From: Schistocephalus solidus
Taxonomy: Eukaryota > Platyhelminthes > Cestoda > Diphyllobothriidea > Diphyllobothriidae
Direction of reading: 5' to 3'
Length of the DNA: 64,000 nt
Assembly (NCBI GenBank): GCA_017591395.1
Contig: WEDG01000802.1
Location: forward strand, 160,006 to 224,005
The notes beneath the pieces were generated by a model. It saw nothing but the letters and a program-made list of their open reading frames with translations, was not told the DNA's origin and made no database searches. Position numbers and translations under genes: made by a program. The stretch's first letter is position 1. Every line of letters starts with the position of its first letter. Of the stretch, positions 45,501-57,170 are shown one piece after another.

Positions 45501-48293
45501 GAATTCGTAGGGCCCGGCGTTATTTTGTCATCGGCAGCCAATCAGCGAAGGACTCGATGCCAAGTGACCTCGAGCTCTGGCCACTCTATTGTCAAAGCTA
45601 GCGCGTAACTAGCGGTGAATTGCCAGGGAGAGTGAGGCGGAGAGAAAGGCGGCATTTGATAGTGATGAGATGACGATCGCTGCAGCAGCCTGCCACAGAA
45701 CCATCCTTGATCAATATCGTAATATTATTACGTGACTATGACAACATCACTAGGGCGTAACAGCAGAATCTGGTCGAAAAAGGTCTGTCCTAAAAAGATT
45801 GAGTCGCCAAAGACCGACGAATTCTGCAGGCTGTCTGTCAACGAATAACCATCCCAATTGTTTTAAATGTCAGTGAATTGTTTAATGTGTCAGCGAAGCT
45901 TTTCTAGGTAGGACGGGGTTATAAGTGTCCCCTGCATTACAGGCGGACTTGCGCTAAATCCCAGGGGAGATTGACACTAGGGTAAGGAAGTTTAGGATTG
46001 AGGTTACTGTTAAAGTCGGGTCACGGGAATAGGTTGCATTGGAAGCTAGCATTAGGCCTCCTGTAGCACAGTGTTCTTTGCACGTGCCCAACCCTATTTT
46101 GTGCTAAATTATCATCCTTAACTTGTCGCTCTTCCTTACCTGTTTTTTTTGTGCGCTTGGTATAAAAAAAATGATTCCACAATTTATTGAATCCTGTCTG
46201 TGCATTACTATGAGAGACTACGGCCTGTTTCTACCTATAAAAATGAAGCTCTTACATCCTGACTTAACCATCTGTGGACGCTCACTTTAGACCTCGAGAG
46301 ATGTTTGCGGGTTCCTTGGCTCCTTGCTCAATTCTAGAGCCTCAGTAAATGAGAAGCCCGTGTTACTGGCGAAAAAAACAAGTAGCAGGTCACAAATAAG
46401 CAAAGTTAGGAGTCATTTAACAAAAATTACCAGATATTTTTAGATAAATATTGTTTAACTTCTGTTCTTTTGAGTGCATTGTTCATTGATAATCACATAA
46501 ACCAGAAGTATCCAGCGTACCTTTCTAGGAAAACCACTTGGACTTGATTTCCTCACTTTTTCGCATTACATTACGAAAATTTTCAAGTTCTTAAGCCGGC
46601 AGGGCAAATGTTCAAAAATACCCCTAACGGGTGCCCGAAGGATTTTCTGGACTATGGTAATATCCAAAAGACCGAAACCAATATTTAGATTACATTTGTC
46701 AACTATGCAGGCTTTGCGATGCTGGAGCCTGTTATTCATTAATAAACGTTGGTGGGAATATTGTTTCTTCCGTAGCCCGCGCAATTTCCTGACGCGAACT
46801 TCCGGGTCTCGCAATTAGTTTAGGGTCACTGACATTATTTGGTAGAAGGCTAAATGACCTCAATGTGATAGTCAGGAACGCTATTAAACTTCATTATGGC
46901 GCCAAGGTTGTGAAGCTCACACACGCCTAGTTACGTTCGCGATGAACTTCTTCTCTCTCGCATATAGACCTACTACAAATATCCTACAATATCCGACATA
47001 GAACAGAGAACACTAATAAAAAAACTTATTTTGGTAATGCATGGTCGTAAAAAATGCAAAAAGTCTTGAGAATTTCACAGAGAATGCTCGGGGGATCAGG
47101 CAGATTGCACAGCTAAAATTAGGAAAGCAAGAGTTATTGTCTTTCATTCTGTCAATCATTTTGTCTGTGCAATTCCCCAGGGATTTGACTGGCGCATGAA
47201 GAAACAGGGGCCTGCTAGCGCTATAATCATTCAAACTCCCTATAGTGGACAACATCAATTGAAAATCCAACAGGAACATGCCGCATCGTTTGGTCACAAC
47301 ACCCTCAAGATCCACCAGGCACCAGCTGTCGATGCCACAACCGAAGGCATTTACTCGGAGTCCTCCAAGGAGTCCGGTCACGGCCTGCTTAGCGATGGAT
47401 CGAAATGCAGCTTCAGAGACTAGCCGTCTTTATTGTCCATCTTGCATCACTGATGCTGAGTCCTTCATCAACTCTGGCACCAGCGCCGACTGGGTTCACG
47501 TAACAACTGTTGATCTTCAATGCTACATCATCTGTTTCCTACTCTTTCTGACAAGTATTTTCACTTTTAGTCAGCTTTCTTTCACATTTTGTGTGAGTTT
47601 TGCTGAAGGGTTCATATGAGCTTTCCGTCACTGTTGACGCTTCTATCGTAATACTAGAACACAATTTCATCGCGTATTTCGGGCTCCTTGTTTAATTTAA
47701 AAACTCACTACTTAATGTCATTCTCACTAGCCTGCTCGCTTATTTCATGCCACAGCCTTCCGACCGTTATACCCGTGTACGATGGTCCTCATCCAGGAGT
47801 CAGCCAATAGTTTTTAAACCCGGAGAACCTTTTACTTTAGAATGTGGATTATATGCCCTCCATCCTACAAAGAACAATACTCAGGATTCTTCTTATTCAA
47901 ATTAAGTACATCCATTTGCCGAGCAGTGTTTAACTAATACGTAAGTGAAGTTAAAGTTTAAGCATGAAATCGGCACCGCCATGCTCTCGGACCACCACGA
48001 GGCCTCAAACCTGAGCCATGTTTCCATAATGGCAGCTAGCGATTGGTGACCGTGAGAAACTTATGAATAGTGATTTCTGTTATGCGCCTTATCCCATATC
48101 CAGTAACGCACATGTTGACGTCTTCAGGTTTACTTTGCATGTACAACGACCGTTTTGGAAAATCGCACTGCTAAAAGCTAATAATCGAAGGCGGATCGGA
48201 ACGCATGATCACTGTTCCTTTTTGGGTTCCATGAGTTTTGAGAGAGCGGCTGTCCAAACAACCACTGCTTCATGTTTCATGTGCATTTAGACT
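42580..48293. other. Unassigned AT-rich DNA
   Basis: The longest frame is 162 codons on the minus strand (43701-44189). It is unrecognised, basic and Tyr/Cys-containing, and could be a chance opening or an exon. A GC-richer patch lies at about 45430-45700. At about 47985-48060 there is a faint resemblance to the SINE tail (GCAGCTAGCGATTGGTGA). Nothing else was recognised. Confidence 0.45.
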
Positions 48294-48340
48294 GCTACTA
48301 CTACTATTGCTACTAATAATAAAAATACTATTAATACTAC
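48294..48340 (+). repeat. TAC/TAA-type triplet microsatellite
   Basis: An imperfect run of CTACTACTACTATTGCTAC and AATAATAAAAATACT triplets directly precedes the foldback repeat. Confidence 0.7.
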
Positions 48341-48608
48341 TTATGCCGATACAATCGAAAATACGAGTCGCAGGAAGTAATTGAGAAGAAGTAGATGCGA
48401 TCGCTGGGTCAAAAGCTTTATTTCCCTGATGTTTCAGATTCCAACTCGAACCCATCACCAGAGGCAGTGTCAGTGTTAGATACTGTCTCTGATGATGGGT
48501 TCGAGTTGGAATCCAAAACTTGAGGCGAATAAAGCTCTTGATCCAGCGATCACATCCACTTCTTCTTAATTACTTCCTGGGACTCAAATTTTCGCTTTTA
48601 TCGGTAGA
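48341..48608. repeat. Foldback palindrome with arms of about 130 bp
   Basis: The left arm (48341-48470) and right arm (48480-48608) are reverse complements at roughly 85% by eye across at least 107 bp, with weaker extension outward; the loop is about 9 nt (around 48471-48479). Matching blocks include CCAACTCGAACCCATCA with TGATGGGTTCGAGTTGG, and GGAAGTAATTGAGAAGAAGT with its complement ACTTCTTCTTAATTACTTCC. A solitary arm lies at 38974-39045. It could be a foldback or MITE-like transposon or two inverted insertions of one short repeat; no coding sequence is present. Confidence 0.8.
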
Positions 48609-51600
48609 CCTTGATTACGCCTATCCCGACACGAACAAGTTGCTGACATAAAATTCTCTTCACGTGGAGTAAGAGTTTCATTTTCGGCAATACGTTGAAC
48701 ATCTTGACTCCTGTGGGTTTATCAAAAGTGCCAGCAATACCAGGTTTTGTTTTTTTTATAACGTAAATGTCTCAGATAGCAAAAAACTCGCATCCGAAGA
48801 GCATTTCAGTCAACTTTTACTTTTCTGCTTTTTTAGCTACCGACCTGATAGATCGTTTCTTGTGTGTATAAAGTCTGCCCCTCCTTTTCATCCTTTTTAA
48901 GCAGCTTATTTATCACCTACCTAAGACTTTCCAAATCAGTTGAGCAAATACGTTATGGTGATACATGAGACACCCAGATCCTTCAGGGACGCGAAAGCAT
49001 CCCTGGAAGCCGCAAACTCTTGCCACTCCTGCCTTAAAATTAGCAGAATTCAATGATGACTGGTATTTCGAACGCAGCCATCAGAAGAGCCAAAAAGAAA
49101 CGGCACGCAAGAGTTACTCAAACCCTGCATTTTTTTCTCAAAAAAATTTAAATCAGTAAGGTTTCACTCCAGCTTTCCAGGCAAAACTGTTGAGACACTA
49201 TTTGAACTTTCGCCTTCTTTAGAGTTTATGAGAAGCCGATAATTTCACTCTGACTGATCATAAAAATTTGGTTTTTGGTCGCCATTCAAACTTGGATCTT
49301 TTTTACTCGGACGAAATTCTAGAACATTTCTATGATGCATAAATACGCATGTATGTCTATGTATGGTTTCTGATGCAGTTTCGAACAATAAACAAACTAG
49401 CTTATGACCAATCAGTCTATTGACTTTAAAACTATGGCCAAAATCCAAAAGGGCGCCCACGGACACAAACTCCTGCACAAATGAAACGTTACCGCACCTC
49501 CCAAACGTTCGCTGGAAATTCTAAAAAGTTGTTTCAGATTAGAAAAGATAACATAATCAGTCACGTCAGCATGTTGGCTTTTGAACGAGCTTTCTCAAGA
49601 TTGCCCGCAAAAACTACGCTGTAAGAATGCCTCTCCAAGCATTATGCATTTTAAGATTGATTTTCGATGGTTTGATTATTCACGTATATTTTAAAGTAAA
49701 CTTGCACAAATATTCCTCCTTGGACTCATTCGGTAGTAAATTACGTCTAATTCAAAAGGTATACTTAAAGAATACGTACCTGTTGGTATTAAACTTGTTT
49801 CTAATTAGGAGCTTTTTGAAAACTCTGAAATACTCAAGCGTAACCCATCGCATTTTCCCATTTATTAATGCTGCTTATAAGTCATTCAACCTGATCCATA
49901 TCTAATGCAAAATACTAGCTTCTCCTATATGAAGTCGTATTAATGTACAAATGTTACAAATGTATATTTTTCCTTACACCGAAAGTATACAGCTTATTTT
50001 TTTGAAATTCTGAATGCAAATGCAATGAAAAATCGAGTTTAAACGTATTGGGGAATTCAGAAAGTTTTTTTTAAACCTGAAAGCCAGTCGATCCTCAAGT
50101 AAAAATTTGAATTAAACGTAATATGTTAACAAAGGCGTAAGATTGTACATCTGCTGTGCGTTCTCGAACCAAGAATAAGACGGATATTTTGCAACGCATA
50201 CAAGGATTCAGTGCCACTTTGTTACAACAACGACGTTATGATGCGTCTTGGGTTCTATTGAAATACTATGTCCTCTATACATCGATGGTATAGAAAATAA
50301 TAGCCCTATAGTAATAATCTGACCCAACACTAACTATGATGTGCAGAGTTGAACCTGATCCTGTCTCCTTTGTCAAGGCACCAGGTTCCATCATCATACT
50401 CTATCTTCGAAAGGTGTTTTTGCTGCACATGAGGCCTCAGATCTGGTAGACGCACTTTCATGGTTAGATATTTAGGCAAATTGGACTGATTCCCTCGTCG
50501 GCCCGTTGCCATTCCATGTTCAAGCCTTTCAGATTAGTCAGCGCCTACAAGTTTCCTAAGAAGCATAGATGATCAGCTACTTCGGCTCCATTGTTTCACT
50601 TGTGAGATTATTAAATCACCTTGCGTAGACTTTTAGTGCCTTCCACCTTTGATGCCCATGCCGCGTATGAGGTCATGTGTTGACTCCTCGAGCTACCGCA
50701 TAAAGCCTCTAGGGCAGCCAAGCACAAGCGCTCACCAACTGCTGTCACCTCATCTACTGATCAAGCGTACACCTGCTAACTCTCACATGACATTTATTCA
50801 CGTACGCCCACATCACACGCGCTGGCCCAGAGCTTGCCACCACAGAGTTTCTGTACAGAATACACGACACCTACTTGTCTTTCCCCCTTCTCTTTCTGTA
50901 CAGTACAGGAGTGATTATTGTGATGTACGAACACAGCTTTGACCTCTACAGACTCGGGTCTTCAGCTTATTACCTATAAATACATGCGAATGTATTATGT
51001 TTGGCAAACGATGAGATCAAAAAGAGTATCAAGAAAGCAGTTAAATGTCTGGATTGTAGCAGCTACAACATAGAAACGATTTCCTTCACAGCTCTCTGAT
51101 AGACTTTGGTGTGCTTAGGCCTTCAGGAGTGTTTTCAGTTACTTAAAAACTCGCAGTTTTAGGAAGACAATTTTTGCTTAAAATCTTACCAGTTTTCTCT
51201 TAAAAGTAGGCATTATTTCCTAGCCGGTAACACACGGCTGAAGGCACCACGTCCTATGTAAGCCCTCGAGTGTTACAAAAACAGATTTATTTATAGGTTT
51301 AGGATTAGAAGGAATGTAAAAACCTCCCAACTTATTCTTTTTTCTTACATGCGATGCATTTATCGGCATATCCGCTTTGCCAAACGTCGAGTGCATCTGT
51401 CCCTCGACTTGCCAGAAGATATGCTAGCTTAGTGAGCTTCATTAAGCACCGTATCCATGACGACGTGGCAATTGACTTACTCATTGAGTAAGCGTAACCT
51501 GACGAATTCGATGCTCTTCAGCATCCATTATGTGTAGGAGTAAAACCAATGACAAAACAACCCGGCTGTTTAACTACCTAGTTGAAGCAAAAGAAAGAAT

Positions 51601-52339
51601 GGCACTTTACAATCGGAATTTACTAGGTAAAATTCCTTAATAAGAGTAATAATTTATTGTTGTGGTAGAAGCCTAGGCGACTGGACAGCAGGTGCTCATG
51701 TTGCGGGCTAAGGAAAATGGAAGAAAGAATGGACGCTACCACACGTTTCGTACTTTGCAGCATATTATTTAGGGCTTGTGCTATAAAGTTACAGATTACA
51801 CTGTGGCTCTCACAACTGATCCGCTAAACGATGCAAATTAGGCTAATTTGATCCGCTTTACCTCTTTGCTCTTGCATTCCGCCCTATCAGCAACTAGACA
51901 AATCTGCCACAAAGATTTTTGAATTTGAGCTGCATAAAATTCCTCAGTTAGTAGTCTGCATTCCAATTTTGTTTTTTTGTGATTAAGAAATGACCTCTAG
52001 GGGAATTCCTCTGTGATTAAAAAACTGCGTTTTTCAGCTTGGACAAAATTAACACGCACTTCAGGGAAACAAAGGTTAGCTGTCGACAGGACTCGAGGCG
52101 TCGGATTCCAGTATATTCAGTGCTCAAGAACATAAAACAGACCTAAACTTATATTGGCTACTTAACCTCGCAAATATGGACAGAAAGATACCAGAGAACC
52201 AAGACAGATTAAGAGTCGGTTGCTCGAATTTTGAATGAAAAACAGTATGGAAGAGGGAGAGAGAGTGAGAGAGCCTAGGTGGTCACCATCCCTTCTTCGA
52301 TAACCCGTCGTACGGCAGGCTACCAAGAGTCCTGATAAG
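48609..52339. other. Unassigned AT-rich DNA
   Basis: A minus-strand frame at 50330-50512 (with KVRLPDLRPHVQQ and KIEYDDGTWCLDKGDRIRF) has the varied composition of a real exon but no family I can name. No RNA gene or transposon motif was seen. Confidence 0.45.
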
Positions 52340-52419
52340 CAGATGAACATTGCCTGAAAAGACAAGGGAGACTGCAAAAGCCATTTCTTGCTCATTAGCC
52401 AACAACAAGCAGTCATTGC
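52340..52419 (-). mobile_element. SINE family 1 body, left half of a split SINE
   Basis: GACAAGGGAGACTGC, then AAGCCATTTCTTGCTCATTAG and AGCAGTCAT are the minus-strand SINE body as at 33030-33085. The sequence stops exactly at the start of the 5' LTR, and its missing head is found beyond the 3' LTR at 56947-57050. Confidence 0.65.
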
Positions 52420-52650
52420 TGCAGTGTACGTGACACGCATCGTCTGGATATGACGCCCCCGCGCGCGACAAGGCAACTTTCAAGTTCATGTACGCGCGGC
52501 CAGATCATCTTTCTTCTGACTGGTCACCTTCAGCCTATGACAATTCCGCTTGGCCATATACCCTGCTGTTTCCCCTAAGACTCCTCACTTGTGCTGTTTC
52601 CCGTCCTCAGTAAACTTCTTCTTTAAAACCAGCCTTCTGCGTTGTATACA
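52420..52650 (+). repeat. 5' LTR
   Basis: It begins TGCAGTGTACGTGA and ends TTGTATACA, with TG...CA ends. It shares long blocks with the 3' LTR such as ATGACGCCCCCGCGCGCGAC and CCCCTAAGACTCCTCACTT. The following TAAGATTGGCGACGCATC is the probable primer-binding region. Confidence 0.85.
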
Positions 52651-52677
52651 TAAGATTGGCGACGCATCTCAACGAAC

Positions 52678-53517
52678 ATGGCTTTATTATTGCCTACACC
52701 GTTACCTTTCTGGCTAAAAAACGCTCCGAAACCCTCAAACGACTCATGCTCACAATGGAGAAAGACATTGGAGGATTATATTGAACTGATTCCGATGTTG
52801 TCACCCACTTGTACACTAGACGGTAACTCTAAAGTGAAACTGCTTTTAATCCATCTAGGAGAGTTGGCACAGCGATACTGAAACGCCCTTAAGTTGCCAG
52901 AGTTGACCGATTTGCAAACAGCATTCACAAAGCTCGAGGCAGTATGGGGCGGAAAAGACAACACCTTTCTGAGCCACTATCGGTTTTGTCAGATGCGTCA
53001 CGAATCCACTCAATGCATTGGTGATTTTATTACGAATCTGACACTTGGCATTCAGGACTGTAGATATGAAGAGATCTAGGCAGTCAAATTCGAGCAGGTT
53101 ATGCTCGTTCAGCAGTTGATCGTTGGTTTGCGCAATGGAAAAGCGCGGGAATATCTGCTATCAGAGGAGAGAGATTTGTCGTGGAAGTAGGCCTGTGCCA
53201 TCACCAGTCATCAAGGGCACGTATAGCAAAACCTTCAGCAGCTGAATCAGTCAAACACTAGGGTGATATCATCCTTCGAACCTGAATTGGCTGTCTCTTT
53301 GGTGAACACTGCCCGGACTTCATCTATATGGCAGTCATCTGTTCCTTCAATACAACTACTGTCCTGCTACCGTTGCGCTCAGCACCACGTCCAATTGTCA
53401 GACTGTAGACACGAGAAGACAGTTTGCCGATTTGGAAGGAAATCGGTCACACCGAACGAATGTGATTCTTCAAAAGACCGACGAACACTATCATACATGC
53501 CACCTACCCGAATATAG
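52678..53517 (+). pseudogene. Gag-like polyprotein with zinc knuckle, broken
   Basis: ATG at 52678 opens MALLLPTPLPFWLKNAPK. Stretches separated by stops continue with LHLGELAQRY-like capsid text and LTDLQTAFTKLEAVWGG. A C-terminal knuckle near 53365-53440 reads CYRCAQHHVQLSDC then HEKTVCRFGRK. The family pattern expects a further Cys where FGR stands, so the second knuckle is damaged. Stops lie at 52879 and 53077 and elsewhere. It would have formed the particle and bound RNA. Confidence 0.75.
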
Positions 53518-53543
53518 CTGGGGACAGCGAGGCGATACTCCGA

Positions 53544-53729
53544 ATGTTTTCAACGAACAAGTCGCTACAATCGCCCTACACTAGTACACTCCCAGTGGAT
53601 CGTCATCTCGTGAAGTTTGAAATCGACAATGGCACAGCTCTTACTCTCATCAATGTGGCCTCTCTTCCGATAGTCCCCCATCTCCTTCCGGCTCGTTCTA
53701 CTTTCCGTAGTTACACTGAAAAAATTTAG
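53544..53729 (+). pseudogene. Retropepsin-like protease segment with altered catalytic triplet
   Basis: LVKFEIDNGTALTLINVASL fits the aspartic protease core, where the usual triplet is DTG or DSG; here it is D-N-G (Asp codon at 53625-53627). An Ile/Leu-Pro-rich continuation (PIVPHLLPARSTFRSYT) resembles the strand that follows. A stop ends it at 53729. The call rests on position between gag and RT and on this single motif. Confidence 0.6.
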
Positions 53730-53778
53730 AAGCTCGAGGGGTTTTTACGGCAGAAGTTGGGCATGATGGAGAAAATCA

Positions 53779-54690
53779 TTGTTTGTCAAAGGAAGCCGAC
53801 AACCAAATCTCCTCGGAAGGAACTGGATAAAATGCGTGCCTTCTGTGTTATCCAATGTACATCGGTTTGGTGTTAACTCGGCACTAGATTCCTTGTTGAT
53901 AAATCATAGAAAATTGCTTCCCAATAATTATACTACACACTACCACGGCCCAACTGTGAAATTCCAATTTAAATCAGAATTCGGGACTTGCTCGGTCAGT
54001 CGCCTATGCTGTCGTACCGAAGGTTGAGGAGGAATTGGATCGCTTACAGAAAGCGGACATAATCGAGCCCGTGCAGTATTCGAAATGGGTGGCCCCATTA
54101 GTCCTTGGCATTAAATCTGATGGTACCGTACGTATCTGTGGCTCCTACAAGCTGCTAATCAAGTCAGAAACTAAACCATATCCTTATCCTCTCTCACGTA
54201 TTGAGGACCTGTACGCATCTCTCTCGGGTAGCCAAAAATTCACAACTTTGGACCTGAAGCAAGTCCAATTAGATATCTTATCCCGAGACGCCACATCCAT
54301 CAATACGCACTGAGGTTTATTTAGATACAAACGACTCCTATTTGGAGTAAGTTCTGCTCCAGGTTTATTTCAATGCTTACTTGATAGCCTCATGAAGGAC
54401 ATACCTCCCGTCTGTGCGTATCTTAATGATATATTAGTAACGGGCCCGTCTGATCATAGTCACCTAGAGACCCTAAACATAGTGCTAGCACGTTTAGAAG
54501 ATGCAGGTTTCAAAGTCAGGATAGATAAGTGCACTTTCCTTGCGGACTCTATGGAGTACCTTGGCTTCAAGGTAGATAAAACTGGTCTACACCCACTCGA
54601 ACATAAGCTCAAAGCCTTAAAGACGGCTTCTCGCCCAAAAATAGTAGTCAGATGCGCTCACCGTTTGGTTTGGTTTCCCACTTAAGGCGA
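53779..54690 (+). pseudogene. Ty3/gypsy reverse transcriptase, broken
   Basis: After a short LLGRNWIKCV block typical of the protease-RT junction, frames read EEELDRLQKADIIEPV, WVAPLVLGIKSDGTVRICG, KPYPYPLSRIEDLYASLSG, FTTLDLKQVQLDI (motif A, Asp present), FRYKRLLFGVSSAPGLFQ and YLNDILVTG. The family motif is YLDD or YVDD, so the first Asp is Asn (AAT at 54425-54427). LADSMEYLGFKVDKTGLHP follows. A stop at 54311 and frameshifts near 54000 and 54690 break it. Confidence 0.85.
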
Positions 54691-54749
54691 TTTATGATCC
54701 AATCGGCTACAACTCTGAAGCCCCTTAATCGATTACTCAAAAAGAATCG

Positions 54750-55319
54750 TTGCTGAAACTGATCGGAAGTCGAAAAAATGCTTTTGAACGATCAAAGGTT
54801 TCCCTTATCTCTTCTTCTCTCCTGATTCATTACGACCCCAAAAAGCCTATCATACTCAAATGTGATGCATCCCCGTACGGCGTGGATTCTGTTCTCATGC
54901 ACATAATGCCTCCTGGGGCCGAGATACTGATTATTTTTGCCTCAAGAACCATGTCCCAGGTGGAAATCAACTATTCGCAGCTAGATAACGAGGCCTTAAC
55001 AATCATGTTTGGCCTACAACGCTTCCACTTGTATCTTTTTGGCCGACCCTTCGAAATGCACACGTTCCTCTCTTAGGTTTTTTGAGTGAAAAACGAGGGA
55101 TCCAACAAATGTCCTCGCCGAGAATGCAACGATGGGCACTCACTCTCTCCGCTTACACATATGCAATATGTTACGGATAGTGCAAACGTATTGGCTGACG
55201 CCTTGAGTAGGCTTCCCATTGTCGACGATGGCGTTAACGGAGCACCTGCTGTTCAGACCGTGCATGTTTTACAGAAATTAGTTAACGTACCCGTAACATG
55301 TCAACGAATTACCCAGTGA
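54750..55319 (+). pseudogene. RNase H domain and integrase linker, broken
   Basis: KKPIILKCDASPYGVDSVL is the RNase H start with its Asp. ASRTMSQVEINYSQLDNEAL carries the catalytic Glu region, and FGLQRFHLYLFGRPFEMHT follows, then a stop at 55074-55076. In the next frame SANVLADALSRLPIVD carries the final Asp block (N.ADALSR). Stops and a deletion between 55076 and 55150 prevent activity. Confidence 0.8.
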
Positions 55320-55383
55320 ACATCCAGAGATAATCTTTTAAGTTGGGTGAAAAGATCCTTGAAATCGGTCTAGCCGTCTTCTG

Positions 55384-55399
55384 CCCCCCCCCCCCCCCC
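55384..55399 (+). repeat. Run of 16 C bases inside the gypsy element
   Basis: A pure C tract between the RNase H and integrase parts. It could be a true homopolymer expansion, a strand-slippage product or an assembly artefact. Confidence 0.85.
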
Positions 55400-56631
55400 T
55401 GAACTTCAGCCATTATATAGCCGTCAGAACGAATTGAGTCTACAAGACGGATGCGCACTATTCGGCAGTCGTGTAGTGGTGCCACCACAGGGCCGACAAG
55501 CCATCCTCACAGACCTGCATAATACCCATGCCGGTACGGTGAGAATGAAAACCCTCACCCGTAGCTATTTTTGATAAGGACGACATCGAAAACAGGGTAA
55601 AAGCGTGTCACTTGTGTCAACTAAAACAGAAGACCTTACCGAAGGTGCCTCTGAAGCCTTGGGCCTGGCTCGACTTGCCTTGGAAGAGGGATCACGTCGA
55701 CTATTTTGGGCCATTTCAAGGCCATATGGTCTTAGTGGTGGTTGACGCCCACACTAAATGGATTTAGGCTATTCCGACCGGAAACGTTTGTTCTTCAGTT
55801 ACCACAAGTAACAAGCTATGATCCATTTTTTCTACTTTCATGATAGCTGAAATGGTCGTTTCAGACGATGGCCTTGCCTGGACTAGTGCAGAATTTATGG
55901 ACAACAATGGAATTAGGCATTTACTTACTGCGCCGTATCACGCGGCTTCAAATGTCCTCGCAGAGCGCGAGTTTCAGACGATAAAATACGCGGTAGCCAA
56001 ACAGACGCAAGTGGACTTACGCACGAAGCTGTCACGCTTTTTGGTCAACTATCGCACAACCCCAAACGGCTCAACTGGTTCTTCACCTGCAGAATAGATG
56101 TTCAAGCGGCAAATGTGCACGCTGCTCAATCTTTTTAATCCTTCGATGCATGATAAAATCACTGAGCAACAGACGAAGATGAAAGCGCGATATGATGCGC
56201 ACATGCGACCTCGAATCTTCTTGCCAAACGAAATTGCATACACGAGACTGGAGCACGAAGCGACAGTTTGAAGAAGTGAGGGACATATCGTAGAATTGGC
56301 GTTAGAAGGTGAGAGAATTGTGCGTCGACGACTGGACCAAGTCCGCAGCCGAACGTACATAGAACGTAAATTATTCGGGAAGTTCGAACTGCCCGCAACC
56401 CTTGATGCTGATTCTGGCGTCCCGAGGACTGAATATCTACGACCTACACTTACTACAACGTCGCCAGCTGGGGTGTCTATTTGTCATCATCCTTCTATCC
56501 CGTACAGCAGTAACGTAGGGGCAGAGGAACCAGTGACTCTGGAAACCAGTGTGGAGCTCGAAAATAACACCCTACGAAGGTCGATCCAAATCCACAAAAC
56601 TGTCCATCTTTTTAAGGAGGAAAACTACTAG
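55400..56631 (+). pseudogene. Integrase core and C-terminal domain, broken
   Basis: The zinc-binding part reads LTDLHNTHAGTVRMKTLTRS then KACHLCQLKQKT in another frame. The DDE core shows HVDYFGPFQGHMVL (first Asp), VVSDDGLAWTSAEFMDNNGI (second Asp) and NVLAEREFQTIKYA (Glu). LVNYRTTPNGSTGSSPAE is the usual post-core block, and VELALEGERIVRRRLDQVR the C-terminal one, with stop at 56629. Stops and frame changes occur near 55575, 55765 and 56096. Confidence 0.8.
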
Positions 56632-56689
56632 AAAGTTTATTAACTAACGCTCATTCCCTTTTCTGTATCTCCCCCTCCCATCTGCCGAA

Positions 56690-56714
56690 TGTTGTCCACT
56701 TTAGGGTGCAGGGA
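56690..56714 (+). other. Candidate polypurine tract region
   Basis: The sequence AGGGTGCAGGGA directly precedes the TG of the 3' LTR. It is purine-rich but interrupted, consistent with a decayed plus-strand priming site. Confidence 0.4.
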
Positions 56715-56946
56715 TGCAGTGTACGTGACCCGCATGGTCTGAATATGACGCCCCCGCGCGCGACAAGGCAACTTTTAAGTTCATGTACGCACGGCCAGAC
56801 CATCTTTGTTCTGACTGGTCACCCTTCAGCCTATGACAATCCCGCTTTGCCATATTCCCTGCTGTGTCCCCTAAGACTCCTCACTTATGCTGTTTTCCGT
56901 CCTCAGTACACGTCTTGTTTGCAACCAGTCTTCTGTGTTGAAAACA
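56715..56946 (+). repeat. 3' LTR
   Basis: It begins TGCAGTGTACGTGA and ends TTGAAAACA, aligned along its whole length with 52420-52650 at roughly 90% by eye, with one single-base indel. Confidence 0.85.
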
Positions 56947-57170
56947 TAGCAATCCCCAACCTTCGTTGTGCCCCCGCTCCCGAGGCTCGAATCAGCAACC
57001 ACTTAATCAGAAGTTCAACGTCCTAACTATGAGCCATGGTTTTGTTGTTCATCTGTCTATGAAACTAGCCACTGTGCGTCTGCTGACAGAGCTCGACAGT
57101 GAGACACAAGGTAGAATGGGACGAAGGATTTCCGCTAGCGATTGGTTTAATTTCATCAACGAGTTCCGAT
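56947..57170. mobile_element. SINE family 1: minus-strand head, then plus-strand tail
   Basis: On the minus strand 57035-56972 gives a tRNA-like head: GGCTCATAGTTAGGACG (box A position) and TGATTCGAGCCTC (box B), then GGTTGGGGATTGC, which continues into the body at 52419-52340 if the LTR element is removed. To the right, 57065-57170 is a plus-strand SINE tail (CTAGCCACTGTGCGTCTGCT, then CCGCTAGCGATTGG). This head-flanked-by-inverted-parts layout resembles 9222-9430 and 32929-33256. Confidence 0.6.

Larger units (their letters stand above)
52420..56946 (+). mobile_element. Ty3/gypsy LTR retrotransposon, defective
   Basis: LTRs of 231-232 bp bound an internal region with gag, protease, RT, RNase H and integrase in the Ty3/gypsy order; no envelope-like ORF is seen. 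Every domain is interrupted by stops. The two LTRs differ at roughly one base in ten by eye, so the insertion is old. The flanks are the two halves of one minus-strand SINE, which marks the insertion site. I found no convincing 5-bp duplication. Confidence 0.88.

Noticed and set aside
47013..47381. 122-codon minus-strand frame with several Cys residues
   Set aside because: The Cys spacing fits no finger or knuckle pattern, and plus-strand frames of similar length overlap it.
52415..52419. ATTGC before the 5' LTR against GCAAT just beyond the 3' LTR, considered as a TSD
   Set aside because: They are reverse complements, not direct repeats, and the right one is offset from the LTR end; the remainder is SINE sequence.
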